Below are positions 45,332-57,400 of a DNA stretch of 64,000 nucleotides, one piece after another. Each line of letters opens with the position of its first letter. Within the stretch, counting starts at the first letter, position 1. The notes under the pieces are model-generated. The model did not search any database and had not been told where the DNA came from. It saw only the letters and a list, made by a program, of their open reading frames with translations. Position numbers and translations under genes: made by a program. This DNA is from Isoperla grammatica (Eukaryota; Arthropoda; Insecta; Plecoptera; Perlodidae): the NCBI GenBank assembly GCA_945910005.1, contig OX246745.1, forward strand, positions 43,666,251-43,730,250, in the 5' to 3' direction.

Positions 45332-45870
45332 GGCGTCCGGTCTAATTGTGATGAATGTCCTACCAACAGCCCTCGAACACTCCTTCCCAACTAGCCAACT
45401 ACTACCCTTATAGTATAACCAAAGATTACTAAGGGTAGTGATCTTTGTTATAATTATAACATTATAATAATATAGCAGGTATTCCGACACAAAATATTAT
45501 TATTATAATAATAACGCTGCGTTTTGTAACTTAACGTAAACTTAGAAAATTAATATCCACGGCGATATTATATACACCTCCATTCATCAATCAATGATCA
45601 AGCAATCATCAAGATAGTAATGATGTATGCTAGTAATACTTTTCAAATCATCTATAATTAATCAATCCGATTGCGCGCAGAATAGTTATAATAATATCAA
45701 ATAATCATTACGAGAAAAAATAAGTAGACATAATCCTACACACAATAAGATAACTGAAACGAGTACGGGAGAGTAATAATATAAATCAAAAGTGTGATTA
45801 CTTGTTATGGCGAGAGATTTGCGTAAATAAAATAAAATAATAACACATGTACAATTTGTACAATTTGTCT
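45332..45870. other. unannotated AT-rich stretch
   Basis: No gene or repeat recognised apart from short AAT runs. Confidence 0.4.
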
Positions 45871-46690
45871 TTGTGTCGCAAGATTTACAACAAAGTAATA
45901 TACCTATGCGGCCGTATTACTATGTCCCTGTGCACAGAAAATACACAAAAATAAAACATGATATCGGCGTACAACATGGCTTTGTGTCGCAAGATTTACA
46001 ACAAAGTAATATACCTATGCGGCCGTATTACTATGTCCCTGTGCACAGAAAATACACAAAAATAAAACATGATATCGGCGTACAACATGGCTTTGTGTCG
46101 CAAGATTTACAACAAAGTAATATACCTATGCGGCCGTATTACTATGTCCCTGTGCACAGAAAATACACAAAAATAAAACATGATATCGGCGTACAACATG
46201 GCTTTGTGTCGCAAGATTTACAACAAAGTAATATACCTATGCGGCCGTATTACTATGTCCCTGTGCACAGAAAATACACAAAAATAAAACATGATATCGG
46301 CGTACAACATGGCTTTGTGTCGCAAGATTGACAACAAAGTAATATACCTATGCGGCCGTATTACTATGTCCCTGTGCACAGAAAATACACAAAAATAAAA
46401 CATGATATCGGCGTACAACATGGCTTTGTGTCGCAAGATTGACAACAAAGTAATATACCTATGCGGCCGTATTACTATGTCCCTGTGCACAGAAAATACA
46501 CAAAAATAAAACATGATATCGGCGTACAACATGGCTTTGTGTCGCAAGATTGACAACAAAGTAATATACCTATGCGGCCGTATTACTATGTCCCTGTGCA
46601 CAGAAAATACACAAAAATAAAACATGATATCGGCGTACAACATGGCTTTGTGTCGCAAGATTGACAACAAAGTAATACACCTAAGCAGCT
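45871..46690. repeat. 111-bp tandem repeat, about 7.4 copies
   Basis: Units starting TTGTGTCGCAAGATT begin at 45871, 45982, 46093, 46204, 46315, 46426, 46537 and (partial) 46648. The first four have GATTTACAAC, later ones GATTGACAAC, splitting the array into two sub-blocks. 111 is a multiple of three, so the same 37-residue unit repeats in frame on either strand; this is no sign of a gene because flanks carry no coding signal. Confidence 0.95.
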
Positions 46691-47238
46691 GTATTGCTAT
46701 GTGCAATATGTACAATATATGTATAATTTTGTATAATATAAGTATAACAATGGCCAACAGATCCACATCAATACAAAGAAATATGTTGTGAAGTTTCGCA
46801 TGGCTTTTGAACTTCACATAAACTTAATTAGGCCTAACATAAAATATGGAATGTTATTATAAGTATTAACAAAGAAACTTCGGAAAGAAACTTATACACA
46901 TAAAATTGTCCACACAGCTGCATTGAGTTTCCAAACTTATGAAATCACACGAACTACTGCTTTACAACTGGGAGTGACAGACAAAAAACATTGCATTTAT
47001 TGTGTCTGCATGTTATTAAACTCGGCTCACAACAGTTCGATTCGTTATGATTTTCCATTTGTATAATATTGTATATTATAACAATATGTGTAATATTATT
47101 ATAATAAATAGAAAAATCATATTATTTGTACGTGAGTATGTTGAAAAAGGGGGTCCTGGATCTATACAAGAATAGTCGGTTGGCAATGGCAATGGCAAAC
47201 CTAAATTAAAACAAGAATTGTGCCATTACGTATTAGCT
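46691..47238. other. unannotated stretch
   Basis: AT-rich DNA downstream (in minus sense) of a putative terminal exon; it may contain that gene's 3' UTR. No other feature seen. Confidence 0.35.
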
Positions 47239-47430
47239 TATTCCACTGTCGACTCTTTTTCCGTTTCTGTACAATTGTTATGTTTATTGGGTTTTTTGCC
47301 TTTTTTCTTCTCTTTGTTAGCTTCAGTTTGAGCACGTTTAATGTAGGGCGGATCAACAATGTCAGTTTTTAGAAGACGTTTTCCAAATTGGGGGTTGATC
47401 AACTCTGGAAGAAGGCATTCGATGTAGAAT
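47239..47430 (-). CDS. putative terminal exon of an unidentified host gene
   Basis: On the minus strand a good acceptor (TTTAATTTTACAG) is followed by an open frame FYIECLLPELINPQFGKRLL, KTDIVDPPYIKRAQTEANKE and a lysine-rich tail KKKGKKPNKHNNCTETEKES TVE, then TAA. Codon use and the exon-like structure differ from the neighbouring repeats. I do not recognise the domain. Upstream exons should lie at higher coordinates beyond the transposon nest, or may have been lost. Confidence 0.5.
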
Positions 47431-47842
47431 CTGTAAAATTAAATTACAAATAAAAAATTGAAAATAAATTTGGTTGCCATTGAAGATTGGAGGGCGAACA
47501 CAGCTACAAGATATGGTAATGTTTAAAATTTGTTAAACATGTTTGAATTAACCTGTTGCCAAAATATGTAATACCGTGTGTATTTATTTCATATCACTTG
47601 CTTTAAACGTAAATTTGCTTAATTTTGTTGATAAGGTTTAGTAAACATGGCCTCCTAAAAATGTGTGAAGAATACAATTCTGTTTTAAGCGGGGTAGGGG
47701 GGGGGGGGGGGTAGGGGAAGTCACAATGGAAACGTGGGGGGAGTACCCATTTCCCTTCCTTCGCGTCCCACAGTATCTGGTTATTACGAAACCTATTAAC
47801 TTATTTGACACAACAACGTTTGCAGTATCGGTATCATATCAT
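47431..47842. other. unannotated stretch
   Basis: Sequence between the putative exon and the BEL LTR; it includes a G tract near 47700. Nothing else recognised. Confidence 0.35.
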
Positions 47843-48329
47843 TGTTAGCGCGGGGAAGTAGAGAGAAAAGATTGTATAATTAGAACTGAAAGTGGACTGT
47901 ATATTTGAATGAACTTACCGAGAATGCAGTGAGGTGGAGAATAGTGTGATGCCGAAGTGCAGAGACTAGTTGTTTGCTAGGTAAAGAAAAGAATAAAGAA
48001 CCCAGGGTTGAAAGGAGAAGAAAGAAAGAGTAAGAAAAACGCCTCAAGAGAGGCTCGAACCACAAGCAGCAGCGCGTAAACTATAGGTGAGCTCGACGCT
48101 CGGAGTCCGCTAGCAGTTCGAAGGCGAGATGACAGGCACGTAGGAGAGATGAAACCAGACTGGTCTGACTGCACGAGCAGCTCACACACGAAAACATGCA
48201 TACGTCACAAGGGGTAGGGGAAATGGAGATAAGAGCAAAGGGCGTAGCAGAACGTGACGTAAACAACCGGAAGAGTGACTAAAACCTATACATGAAATTA
48301 ACTACAAACTAGGGAGGTAGGCGTGAACA
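47843..48329 (-). repeat. BEL/Pao 3' LTR
   Basis: In element orientation it begins TGTTCACGCCTACCTCC directly after a purine-rich tract (GGTGGGCGG) and ends CCGCGCTAACA, so the termini are TGTT...AACA as in many BEL/Pao elements. It lies just after the pol stop. Length 487 bp. The partner LTR is not in the window. Confidence 0.7.
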
Positions 48330-48447
48330 TACCGCCCACCAAAAAATGAAAGAAAATCATTTTTTTTCTAAGAAAAGAGAACTCAAACCGAAACTGATAT
48401 AACAAATAAAAACGAAAGAAGAAACGATACGAGAAGCTCCTTCGCAC

Positions 48448-50091
48448 CTAGGTGGAGGGGAGCGTGACCAGTTTGTTGACTGGTCGAGTGTGAACCCCGG
48501 ACACCGTACGAACTGAGGCGACGCGGGAAACACCGTCACGACCGGGAAAGAGAGCTTCCACTCGCCCGATCGGCCAGGAAAGGGGGGAAGTAGATGCCGA
48601 GAGTGAGAATACGACATCTCCTACTTTAAGGTTAGGGCTACCACGAACCCACTTGTTCCTTTGCATTAAAGTGTTGAGGTACTCCGCGCTCCAGCGGTTC
48701 CAAAACGATTGATGGATTTGCCGAACACGGTGCCAACGAGCAAGGGGTCTGACATTGACGTCAGGGTCAGAGAGATGCTCGGGAGGAGCAAGCAAGGGAG
48801 CGCCTATCAGAAAGTGCCCGGGGCTGAGGTAGTCGACACCTTCGAGGGGGTCCGCGGAGGGGGCGCATAGAGGGCGGCTGTTGAGCATGGCTTCAATGCG
48901 TGCAAAGAGGGTGGCATATTCTTCATGTGTAAGGGAGCTGTCTCCAATGAGACGATACAATAAAGACTTCGTGGATTTTACCACCGCCTCCCAGAGGCCT
49001 CCGAAGTTAGGAGCGTAGGGAGAATTGAAATGCCAGTGGACTTGGCGGACGGCGAGAGCACTGAAGAGGGGTTCTTCCGCGCGAGAGAGAAAGTCGTGCA
49101 CTTCACGCAGATGTCTGGCTGCTCCCACGTAGTTCCGCCCGCAGTCGGAGTACACATGAGCAGGAAGGCCTCGCCGAGAAAGAAAACGATCGAAGCAGGC
49201 CCGGAAAGCTTCAGTGGATAGCTCAGATACCATCTCCAAGTGCACCTCTTTGGTGGCCATGCATATGAACACGCAAAAGTAACCTTTGGTGAGTGGTGCG
49301 TTCCGACGCATGCTGGTTTTGACCATGAAGAGCCCGGCAAAGTCAGTCCCAACATGGGAGAAGACCCTGGAGCACTGCACGCGAGGGGCGGGAAGATCAG
49401 CCGTCTGAGGTTGCAAGGGCTTTGCACGGAACTTGTGGCACGAGAGGCAACGATGGATGCGCTGTCGAAGCAAGCCACGCAGAGACACGATCCAATAAAG
49501 TTGTTGAATCAGCGCTTGAACAGTTCTAGGGCCGGAATGGAGAGAAATCTTGTGGTAGTGATCGCAAATGAGCACCGACAAGTGCGCCTCCTTAGGGAGA
49601 AGGAGGGGGTGACGAGCTTCTTCAGCAAGGGAAGAATGACGTAGTCTACCGCCCACCCTGAGAAACCCGGAGGGGTCGAGAAAGGGCTTGAGAGAAGCGA
49701 GCTTGGAGGACACTTGACGCTCCTGGCTCAGCTGGCGAATATCCGGGGCGTAAAAGTGATGTTGAGTGAGACGTAGAAAGAGATCCAGAGCGTCCTTGAG
49801 CTCGAGTGGAGTGACAGTACCACGGAGAGGGGAAGCATGTGAGCGTCTCGCGAGAAGGAGGCGAGCGAAGCGAAACGCCCAGGCGAACACACGCTGTGCC
49901 TTAAGAAGTGTGGAGAATTTCCGGAAGTTCTCTAGCAGAGGGTCCAAATCGTCGACGTGCACTACGAATGCGTGTACTTGTGATGGTCCAACCCCTAGTT
50001 GGAGGGGGAAGGGGAGGGCGGCCGGCCACGGGGTGGTGCGGACCGCTTGAAGAAGGTGGGTTAGTCTAGTGCCGGACCACGCGGTGGTAGC
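48448..50091 (-). pseudogene. BEL/Pao pol, C-terminal part (integrase), 5'-truncated
   Basis: The minus frame is open from 50091 to a stop at 48448. It has the pre-integrase region (HVDDLDPLLENFRKF), the integrase zinc-binding segment (HYHKISLHSGPRTVQALIQQ, LSCHKFRAKPLQPQTADLP), the core with HVGTDFAGLF, CMATKEVHLEMV, YSDCGRNYVGA and the Glu-containing GGLWEAVVKS, then the C-terminal LMQRNKWVRGSPNLKVGDVV. The D,D,E residues are all visible. The protease, RT and RNase H are missing because the Gypsy A element begins at about 50092. The frame itself has no stop. Confidence 0.88.
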
Positions 50092-50218
50092 TTACGTGCC
50101 TCACTTGTATACTGTGCTTGTAGGGTAAAAGGAATAAAAGGTGGTTTTATACCTATTCGCAGTGTTTAGTGGTGATACCCCACCAACAACCCACTCCCTG
50201 GCCAGTGGCCATAGTACA
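50092..50218 (+). repeat. Gypsy A 5' LTR (right end certain, left end inferred)
   Basis: The LTR ends ATAGTACA at 50218, two bases before the primer-binding site. It contains GTATACTGTG and an AATAAAAGG signal. The start near 50092-50097 is inferred from where the BEL frame stops. No second copy was found after 61109, so the length is uncertain. Confidence 0.5.
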
Positions 50219-50220
50219 TC

Positions 50221-50235
50221 TGGCGCCCAACGGGT
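50221..50235 (+). promoter_or_regulatory. Gypsy A primer-binding site
   Basis: TGGCGCCCAACGGGT follows the LTR after a two-base spacer. The same TGGCGCCCAAC start is used by Gypsy B and by many Gypsy elements whose reverse transcription is primed by a host tRNA 3' end. Confidence 0.8.
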
Positions 50236-50348
50236 TGGTGACGGTATTGTCTTCGCGCGTGTCGTTTGGTGGTTGGACACTCCGCGTATCGTATGTTAGT
50301 AGTGGTTGCGCCGTCGGTGTTGTTGAGTCGCGCGTGTGGTAAGAGTGG

Positions 50349-51689
50349 ATGGTGGTGACGCGTTCGGGAAAAGTGGTTAGTGGTTTGATAGACAAAGACA
50401 TGGAACAGCACGCAGAGTTGGTGGCGTTAATTAACAGCTTGCGTGCTGATCTACACACAAAGTGTGATGGCTTGGGGACGTCGGTCACAAGCTTGCAGAC
50501 CGCGGTAGGCTCGCTGGCGGACAGAGTGTTGGCGATCGAGGAGGGATCGTCAGCGAGTGCACGCGCAAATACGGCGCCCGCGTTAGCGGATGTAAACGCG
50601 CAACAGAGTGAAAGTGTTGGGGGCTGGGGGGCGGAGTTCAGACCCCAGTCTCATCTGCCAACTTTCGATGGATGTGGCGGGCGGATACACCCGATCACGT
50701 TTATTAAAGAGTTGGAGACGTACGTGGCTATGGCGCGTGTGCCACTACATTATCAAGTTCACCTCGCCACAGGACAATTGCGGGGTCCCGCTCAGAGGTG
50801 GGGGGAGGTGTTTGCAGACAGGTTCGTGTCTTTCGGACAGTTTAAACTTTCCTTCCTCGGAGAATTTTGGGGAGTAGTGCAACAGCGTGCGGTGCGTCAC
50901 GAACTCTACAATGGAAAGTGCCCGCCAAACTATGAGTCCCAAATGGCGGAATATTTCTTGCTTATGCTATCCAAAGCGCGACATCTTCGGCCGCCGATGA
51001 TGGACCAAGACGTCATCGACGCCTTGATCGACCACTATCGCCCCGAGGTGTCGGCCACACTGCTTGCTGCAGGGCAGACGACGGTGGACGATACGCTGAG
51101 ACTGCTGCGACGGCTGGATGAGGCCTACAAGCGTGGCGCCTCCACCAATCGCGGCGCAGGCCAGGCGCACACCAACAATCACGACAGCTCCAGACGCTCA
51201 ACTGACAACGCTAACTGGAGGCAACCGTCAACGGGCGCATCAAAACAGTTCCCTACTATAGCGGATAACACTAGCACGCGAAGTGGGGGGCCCCAGTGGC
51301 GGAACGAGACGGCGCGCCAGCGAGACGGTCGCAGCGACAACACGACGACGAGACAGGACGCCCGCCCCAGACAGGTGCGGACGATCGACGCTGCTGTCGA
51401 TGAAGACTGGCAGGAACCGACCGAGGGAGAGCCACACGAGGAGGGAGACGCCCACGTCGCGACGGTGCTCCACCTCGCAACAGTGGACAGCGAGGACTTG
51501 TTGTCAGACGACGAGACCGACGCTACATCTCGACGAGCGCCGGAAATCACAGGTATTTTCCGCTCCACGGTAGAGTCTCCGATTCTCATTGACTCAGGTA
51601 GTGAGATATCCTGTATTTCTGAGTCATTTCACGACCTTCTATGTACGGAAACAGGCCAAATACCGTCCTTACCTATATTCCGGTGGTAA
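50349..51689 (+). pseudogene. Gypsy A gag with start of protease, frameshifted at its end
   Basis: The frame starts MVVTRSGKVVSGLIDKD and shows a coiled N-terminus (ELVALINSLRADLHTKCDGL), a capsid-like region (PTFDGCGGRIHPITFIKELE, HLATGQLRGPAQRWGEVF, FWGVVQQRAVRHELYNGKCP) and a basic, Arg-rich tail without a CCHC knuckle. It ends in protease sequence ILIDSGSEISCISESFHD with the catalytic DSG, then breaks at about 51675. Gypsy B has the homologous gag and protease in one frame, so the break is a mutation in A rather than programmed shifting. Gag packages the element RNA. Confidence 0.85.
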
Positions 51690-53380
51690 AAATAAATGGT
51701 GCAATTGGCACAGGGATAAAATCAGCTTCTAAACAAGTGTTTCTATCCCTACAAATCGGGGACTGGATCCACAAAGTAGTCTGTGTTGTTGTTCCTGGAC
51801 TTACCAAAAATGCCATATTTGGGACTGACTGGTTATACAACATGAAGGCCTTAATCAACTTCATTGACGCCTTGGCTGTCATTAAGACCGGGGATAGGGA
51901 AATAGTTATCCCATTTGAGGTTGTGGGTCCCTCCTCACAGTTGACCATAAACAGACTATACGTGTCCAAAGATGGTGACCTACATAAGGAAATATTTATG
52001 GGGGACCCGCATTTGTGCCCACCCGCTCAAGACCCTCCGCAGCAGGTTACTTGTACCAGTCAGACAAAACACTGCCCGACTGACGCCGAGATTCACAATA
52101 GCATAGAGAAAACTACAACCCTAAATGCTAACCAGCGTGCGGATTTAAAAGAGCTGTTACACGACAACAAACACGTGTTTTCCACGAAACCGGGACTCAC
52201 CCATCTCTATGAACATTCAATAGACCTCACAGACAAGTCGCCCTTCAGAAAAAAGGGTTATACCGTACCCCATGCGCTGCGTCCAGCCGTGAGAAGCCAG
52301 CTTGACAACATGTTAGAGGACGGCATAATTGAAAGGGCGGCGACACAGTTCACGAACCCCCTAGTAACTGTAGTAAAGAAAGACGGCAGTGTCCGCCTTT
52401 GTTTGGATGGACGAAAGTTAAACTCGAAAATGGTTAAAGACCACGAGACGGCCCCAGACCCAGATGAAATACTACAAAGATTTGAAACAATACAATACAT
52501 GTCTACAATCGATCTTACGAGTTCGTATTATCAAGTCCCGCTACGTGAGGAGGACAGGCAATATACAGGGTTTTTGTACGAAGGTAAAACATATAGATTC
52601 TGTGTCATGCCATTCGGTATCTCGACGGCAGTGGCTGGATTCACTAGGTGCATGGACAAGGTGCTAGGGCCCGAGATCTCCTCATTCACAACCACCTACA
52701 TTGATGACCTGCTTGTTACGTCACAGTCTTGGGAAGAACATTTACATCACTTAACTATGCTGTTCCGTTGCCTCAAGGACGCGGGAATGACAGTGAACTT
52801 CAAAAAATCTCGTTTCTGTCAAGAAGAGATTGTTTTTCTCGGCCATATTATTACTCCACAGGGGATCAAGACAAACCCAGACACAACGGCTGCGATTGAA
52901 AACTTTCCCGAGCCCAGAAACGTGAAACAGCTAAAGTCATTTCTAGGCATCTGCAACTATTATCGCAAGTTCTGTGAAAACTATGCAGACGTAGTGGAGC
53001 CTATGCAACGCCTATTGAAGTCCAAGGTTCAATGGAGATGGGGACCGGAACAACATGAGGCGTTTCGACGAACAAAAGAGCTATTCTTACAGAAGGTGAT
53101 ACTTCACCACCACATCCCCGCCGCGAGGTATTTCGTGCAGACTGACAGCTCGGGGGTGGCGGTCGGCGCGCAGCTATACCAACTTGATGACAATGGAGAG
53201 AAGAGGGTCATCGCTTTCTGTAGCAAGTCACTGAACAATGCCCAGAGGCGGTATTCAACAACAGAACGGGAAGCCTACGCTATCATAGTGGCACTACTGA
53301 AATGGCGCGCACCTGTCACCGTCATTTCTGATCACAAAGCATTATCATTTTTAATGAAGTGCCGACTGACCAGTAGCTAG
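51675..53380 (+). pseudogene. Gypsy A pol, end of protease, RT and RNase H, broken at the end
   Basis: The frame continues the protease (AIFGTDWLYNM) and then the reverse transcriptase: YTVPHALRPAVRSQLDNMLE, TQFTNPLVTVVKKDGSVRLC, LDGRKLN, FCVMPFGIS and TTYIDDLLVTS with the catalytic YIDD intact. RNase H follows (YFVQTDSSGVAVGAQLYQLD, YSTTEREAYAIIVAL, TVISDHKALSFLMK). The frame ends in TAG TAG at 53378 in RNase H; the next domain resumes in another frame, so a small indel is present there. Confidence 0.9.
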
Positions 53381-53383
53381 TAG

Positions 53384-54417
53384 ACTTACGCGCTGGATTC
53401 TCCTAATACAGGATTTTAATCTAACAATTGAATATTGCAAGGGTACTGACAACGTGGTAGCGGACGCGCTATCTCGATACCCTCCCGTCGGCCCACGCGA
53501 GTCGGCACCGGAATTAACGGGTGTTGATGAAGCTGAGTCATCGACATATCTGATTGCTTGTCTGAGTTTGGCGGTACCCGCGAAATTACATTGCGATTTC
53601 AAAACTTTTGCGTCACAACAGGCGCTCGATCCCCTACTACAACCTATACTGAACAGACTCAAAAACGGAGCCGCCGATGCAGATAACCGTATCGAACGGC
53701 TGGCCGCAATGCACATGCTTTATGAAGGAGTGTTATATAGAAATAGAGGCAAGGGGGATAACGACTGGAGAGCGTGTGTACCAGCCTCAATGGTTTCCGC
53801 ACTAGTTTCACATTACCACCGAAACCTAGCACACTGCGGGCCACATAAGTGCTATAAAGCGCTTGAAGAATCATTTACGTGGCCAGTCATGGAACGTAGC
53901 ATCCGACGGATTCTCGCACCGTGTGATATTTGCCAGAAAAGTAAAATACCCAATCAGCGATATCACGGGGAGTTCACACCGATTCTCCCACACAAAAAGG
54001 GGGAATTGGTAGCTGTCGACCTATTTGGCCCGTTGCCTCGAGGGCAAAGATCCGCGCAGTACATTTTTGTAGTGTTAGATGTTTTCACTAAACTGGTCCG
54101 ACTGTACGTCATTGCAGCAGCCAATACCAAAACAGTTTTACGTAAGTTGACTGAGGATTACTGCAAAAATACCGGAAAACCGGAACGGGTACTCTCGGAT
54201 TGTGGTTCCCAATTTACGTCACATTTGTGGATGAGTACACTTGAGGAGTTGGGCATCAGTGTCTCGTATTGCTCAGTGCGCCACCCACAGGGTAATCCGA
54301 GTGAACGCGTAATGCGGGAGTTGGGTAGAATGTTACATACTCTCTGTTACTCAAAACATTCTGCGTGGGTAGCGCAAGTTAAAGCTATTGAAGACTGCTT
54401 GAACACTGTCATGCACG
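53384..54417 (+). pseudogene. Gypsy A pol, RNase H end and integrase, cut by a hAT insertion
   Basis: The frame resumes with TDNVVADALSRYPPVGP (RNase H end), then the integrase zinc finger (HYHRNLAHCGPHKCYKALEE, CDICQKSK), and the catalytic core: VAVDLFGPLPRGQRSA, YIFVVLDVFTKLVRLYV, LSDCGSQFTSHLWMST and HPQGNPSERVMREL, giving the D-D-E residues. It stops in CLNTVMHA where the hAT element begins at 54418. The rest of the integrase lies beyond that insertion. Confidence 0.9.
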
Positions 54418-57400
54418 CATGGCCGGATTAAGACATTTGGCGCCCATAGGCTAAAAAAGTAGATACGCCCCCCCCCCCCCCCTCCCTAAATTCAACATGC
54501 CAAAAAACATATGCATGCAGTTTAGGTAAAAAAAAAAAAATAGACAAATAATACATTGCAACTCACCAAATTGTATGATTTCACCGGCCCCAGTCTCGCC
54601 CGTTCAAGTCGAACAATCAGACACTGGCAACTGTTTTTTTTTCTTGCCTTTTCCTTGGCAAAGGTGTCAATGATGTCATCGTAATTTAAACTTAAAAGTA
54701 TGTCGTTTTCTATGTACAATACTGCTAATGCATTTAGTCTTTCTTGTCCCACTGTAGAACGGAGATAATTTTTCACACGCTTTAGAGATGAAAAAGATCG
54801 TTCACCTGAACAGTTAGTCGACGCCATACACGTAAACATTCGCAAAGCGACGTCTACATTGGGGAAAACGGATTCAAGATTTTCCTTACGTATCATTTTG
54901 AGAAGGTTTATGGCACTGAAACTGGTTATGTCTGCTATGTCTTTGCTGTTTTTGAGATATAGTTTGAAATGTAGGCATTCATCGGGAAAAGATGCTTCCA
55001 AATCTTCATCATATGTTGTGGCAAGTAACGATGATTTTTCAACAATTTCTTCAGTATCATGGTCTTGTAATTTGCTCAGAAATCCGAAAGTTTCATAGAT
55101 TTTTGTGTATGCGTCTTTTCTCCTTTGCAGCTCAGAAGTGAGTCTATCAATCACAACCAGGTAGGTATTTATTTTGAAATTATCTTTTCCACTTATTTCC
55201 TGATCACATTTTGTGCGTCTATTGTCGTATTTGTATTTATTAATACCACATTGATCAATGGCTAGTTGTTCAAATGCGTCAAAGTTCTCACGAAGGTCCT
55301 TTACGTATCCTTCTAAAGAAGCGTACAGCTCGACTGTGATCCCAATGTCAATGCATACTGCTTGCAGTTTTTTATTTGTCCTATCAAACCTGTTCATTAC
55401 ATTTCTCCAAAAAACAGCCATTATCGCCGTTTCTAGGCAAATTAAATCCTTTTTTAACAGCGACGCATCGTATTTAGTGGCTTTTTTCTCCAAATCGTCA
55501 TTTTGCATAGTGTCGAGTGTAGCGATTATTTCCTTCATATTTGTAGCAACCGCCTCGCCTGCGTCAGCACGTGCTGACCACCTCGTAGTGGATAGATTTT
55601 TTAAAACCTTGGATCCTGGTTGAAGATGTTGAATTAAAAGTTCCCAACGATGTGTACTAGCAGAAAAAAAATTGTAGAGACGTTGAAGTAATGCAAAGTA
55701 CTCGCATGCTTTATCACATGATTCTGCCGCGCACACCCCGACCAGATTAAGAGAGTGGGCAGCGCAGGGGACAAACAATGCTAGGGCATTTTGCCGCTTG
55801 ATTCGGGCTTGTAATCCCGAGTACGGTCCTGCCATATTACTTGCATTGTCGTAACTTTGACCACGACAATCTCTTATATCGATGTTGTATGCATCGAATG
55901 TACTTAGAATCGCATTTTCCAGTTCATTTGCTTTGTGTCCTGCATTAGGAATGTAACAAATAAACCTCTCCACGGGTGAGCCGTCTGGTTTGACATATCT
56001 CACAATAAATGTAACTTGATCTACGTGTGATATGTCCGGCGTTGAATCAATACTAATCGAGTAGTACTTGGAGATTTTCAGTTCTGTAATTATTTCGTTT
56101 ACAACTTTATTACCCATTAAAAGAATGAATTCATTGCATATCGTTGACGACAAGTATGAAGGGGTACCTCTCCCTACGTTGCCAAATCGAGCAATGTGGT
56201 CCGCCAAAAAGGGGTCAAACTCCGCTATTAGTTCGAGTGCACTGAGGAAGTTTCCATTGTTAGGTGAACCAAATTTCTCAACTGCACCGCGAAATGCAAG
56301 TCCTCGTCGAGCTAAACTTTTTACAGCGGCTACTACACGCTTTAAAACGTTTCTCCAGTATGCGGTTTCCTCTGACAACTGCAATGTTAGCGATTGGTCT
56401 ATTCTTTGCAACGTATTGCCTCTTGCAATGAAATCGAACACACGCAATCTATGATCTAAAGAGTTTTCATGCTCTTTAAAACGTACAGCTGCATTTTTCC
56501 AATCATTAAAACCTTCCGCAAATTGTGATTTTCCCTTAAAAAGTTTACAATGCGCACACACGACGACGCCTGAAGAAGGTGAATAAACGACCCATTGCCT
56601 CTGCCTTGTTTCTCCATTTAAATGTTTATAACTAATTAGAGATTTATTAAAATACCTTTTTTGATCCTTGTAAACTCTCTCGGACTTCATAAAATCACCA
56701 TCAAGGTTTTGATTTACTCCATTCCGAGTAACATAATCAATAGTATCGTTGTTAATAATCCACTGTGAAGGGTCATCACTTACAGGTACATCCAACACGG
56801 GCGCGGCAAGTTGATGAGATACGTCACTATTCGACAATTCTTCTTCAATTGAATTATCAGATTCTACAGTCAAGTTATGAGGCACCTCGTTTGCACTAGC
56901 AGTTTTTTCACACGCTGAACTAGTAGGCCTACTTGTACTACAATCGGCAGTCACGTTTGCAGAAGTAAAAAACGAATTAATTTTTGGAATTTTACTTAGC
57001 TCGGTCTCACAACGATCAATTTTGTCTTTTGCTCGCTTTCTGACTTGTGCGCCACTTAGTTTTTTACAACTCATTTTTAACAGTGAGATATACTTTCGTT
57101 TGAAACACCACACACGCAGTTATTGTCTACCACGTATAAGAATAACATGACCTAAACACCGCAGCCGCACAAATGTAACTAACCAAACACCCCATCTCCA
57201 CAACCACGACAGTGCAAAAATCTCTCTCGACATCTTCGTTTCCTGGAAATACCCTACTGAGCTTAGGTAGAATATTTTAAACTAGAAACTGGTCAACAAA
57301 GACGAACACATTGAGCTAGCTTGGAATGCTGGCTTGTTTCAATGAGAGGGCAATCATGCAGACATCCCTTCTTGGAACGACAGTATTTACCCTTGTGCGC

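Noticed and set aside
45873..46817. Open frames on both strands through the 111-bp repeat
   Set aside because: The period is a multiple of three, so any open unit repeats indefinitely. There are no supporting flanking exons, and both strands cannot both be genes.
51179..51589. Minus and alternative frames within the Gypsy A gag
   Set aside because: These are shadow frames of a GC-rich coding region.
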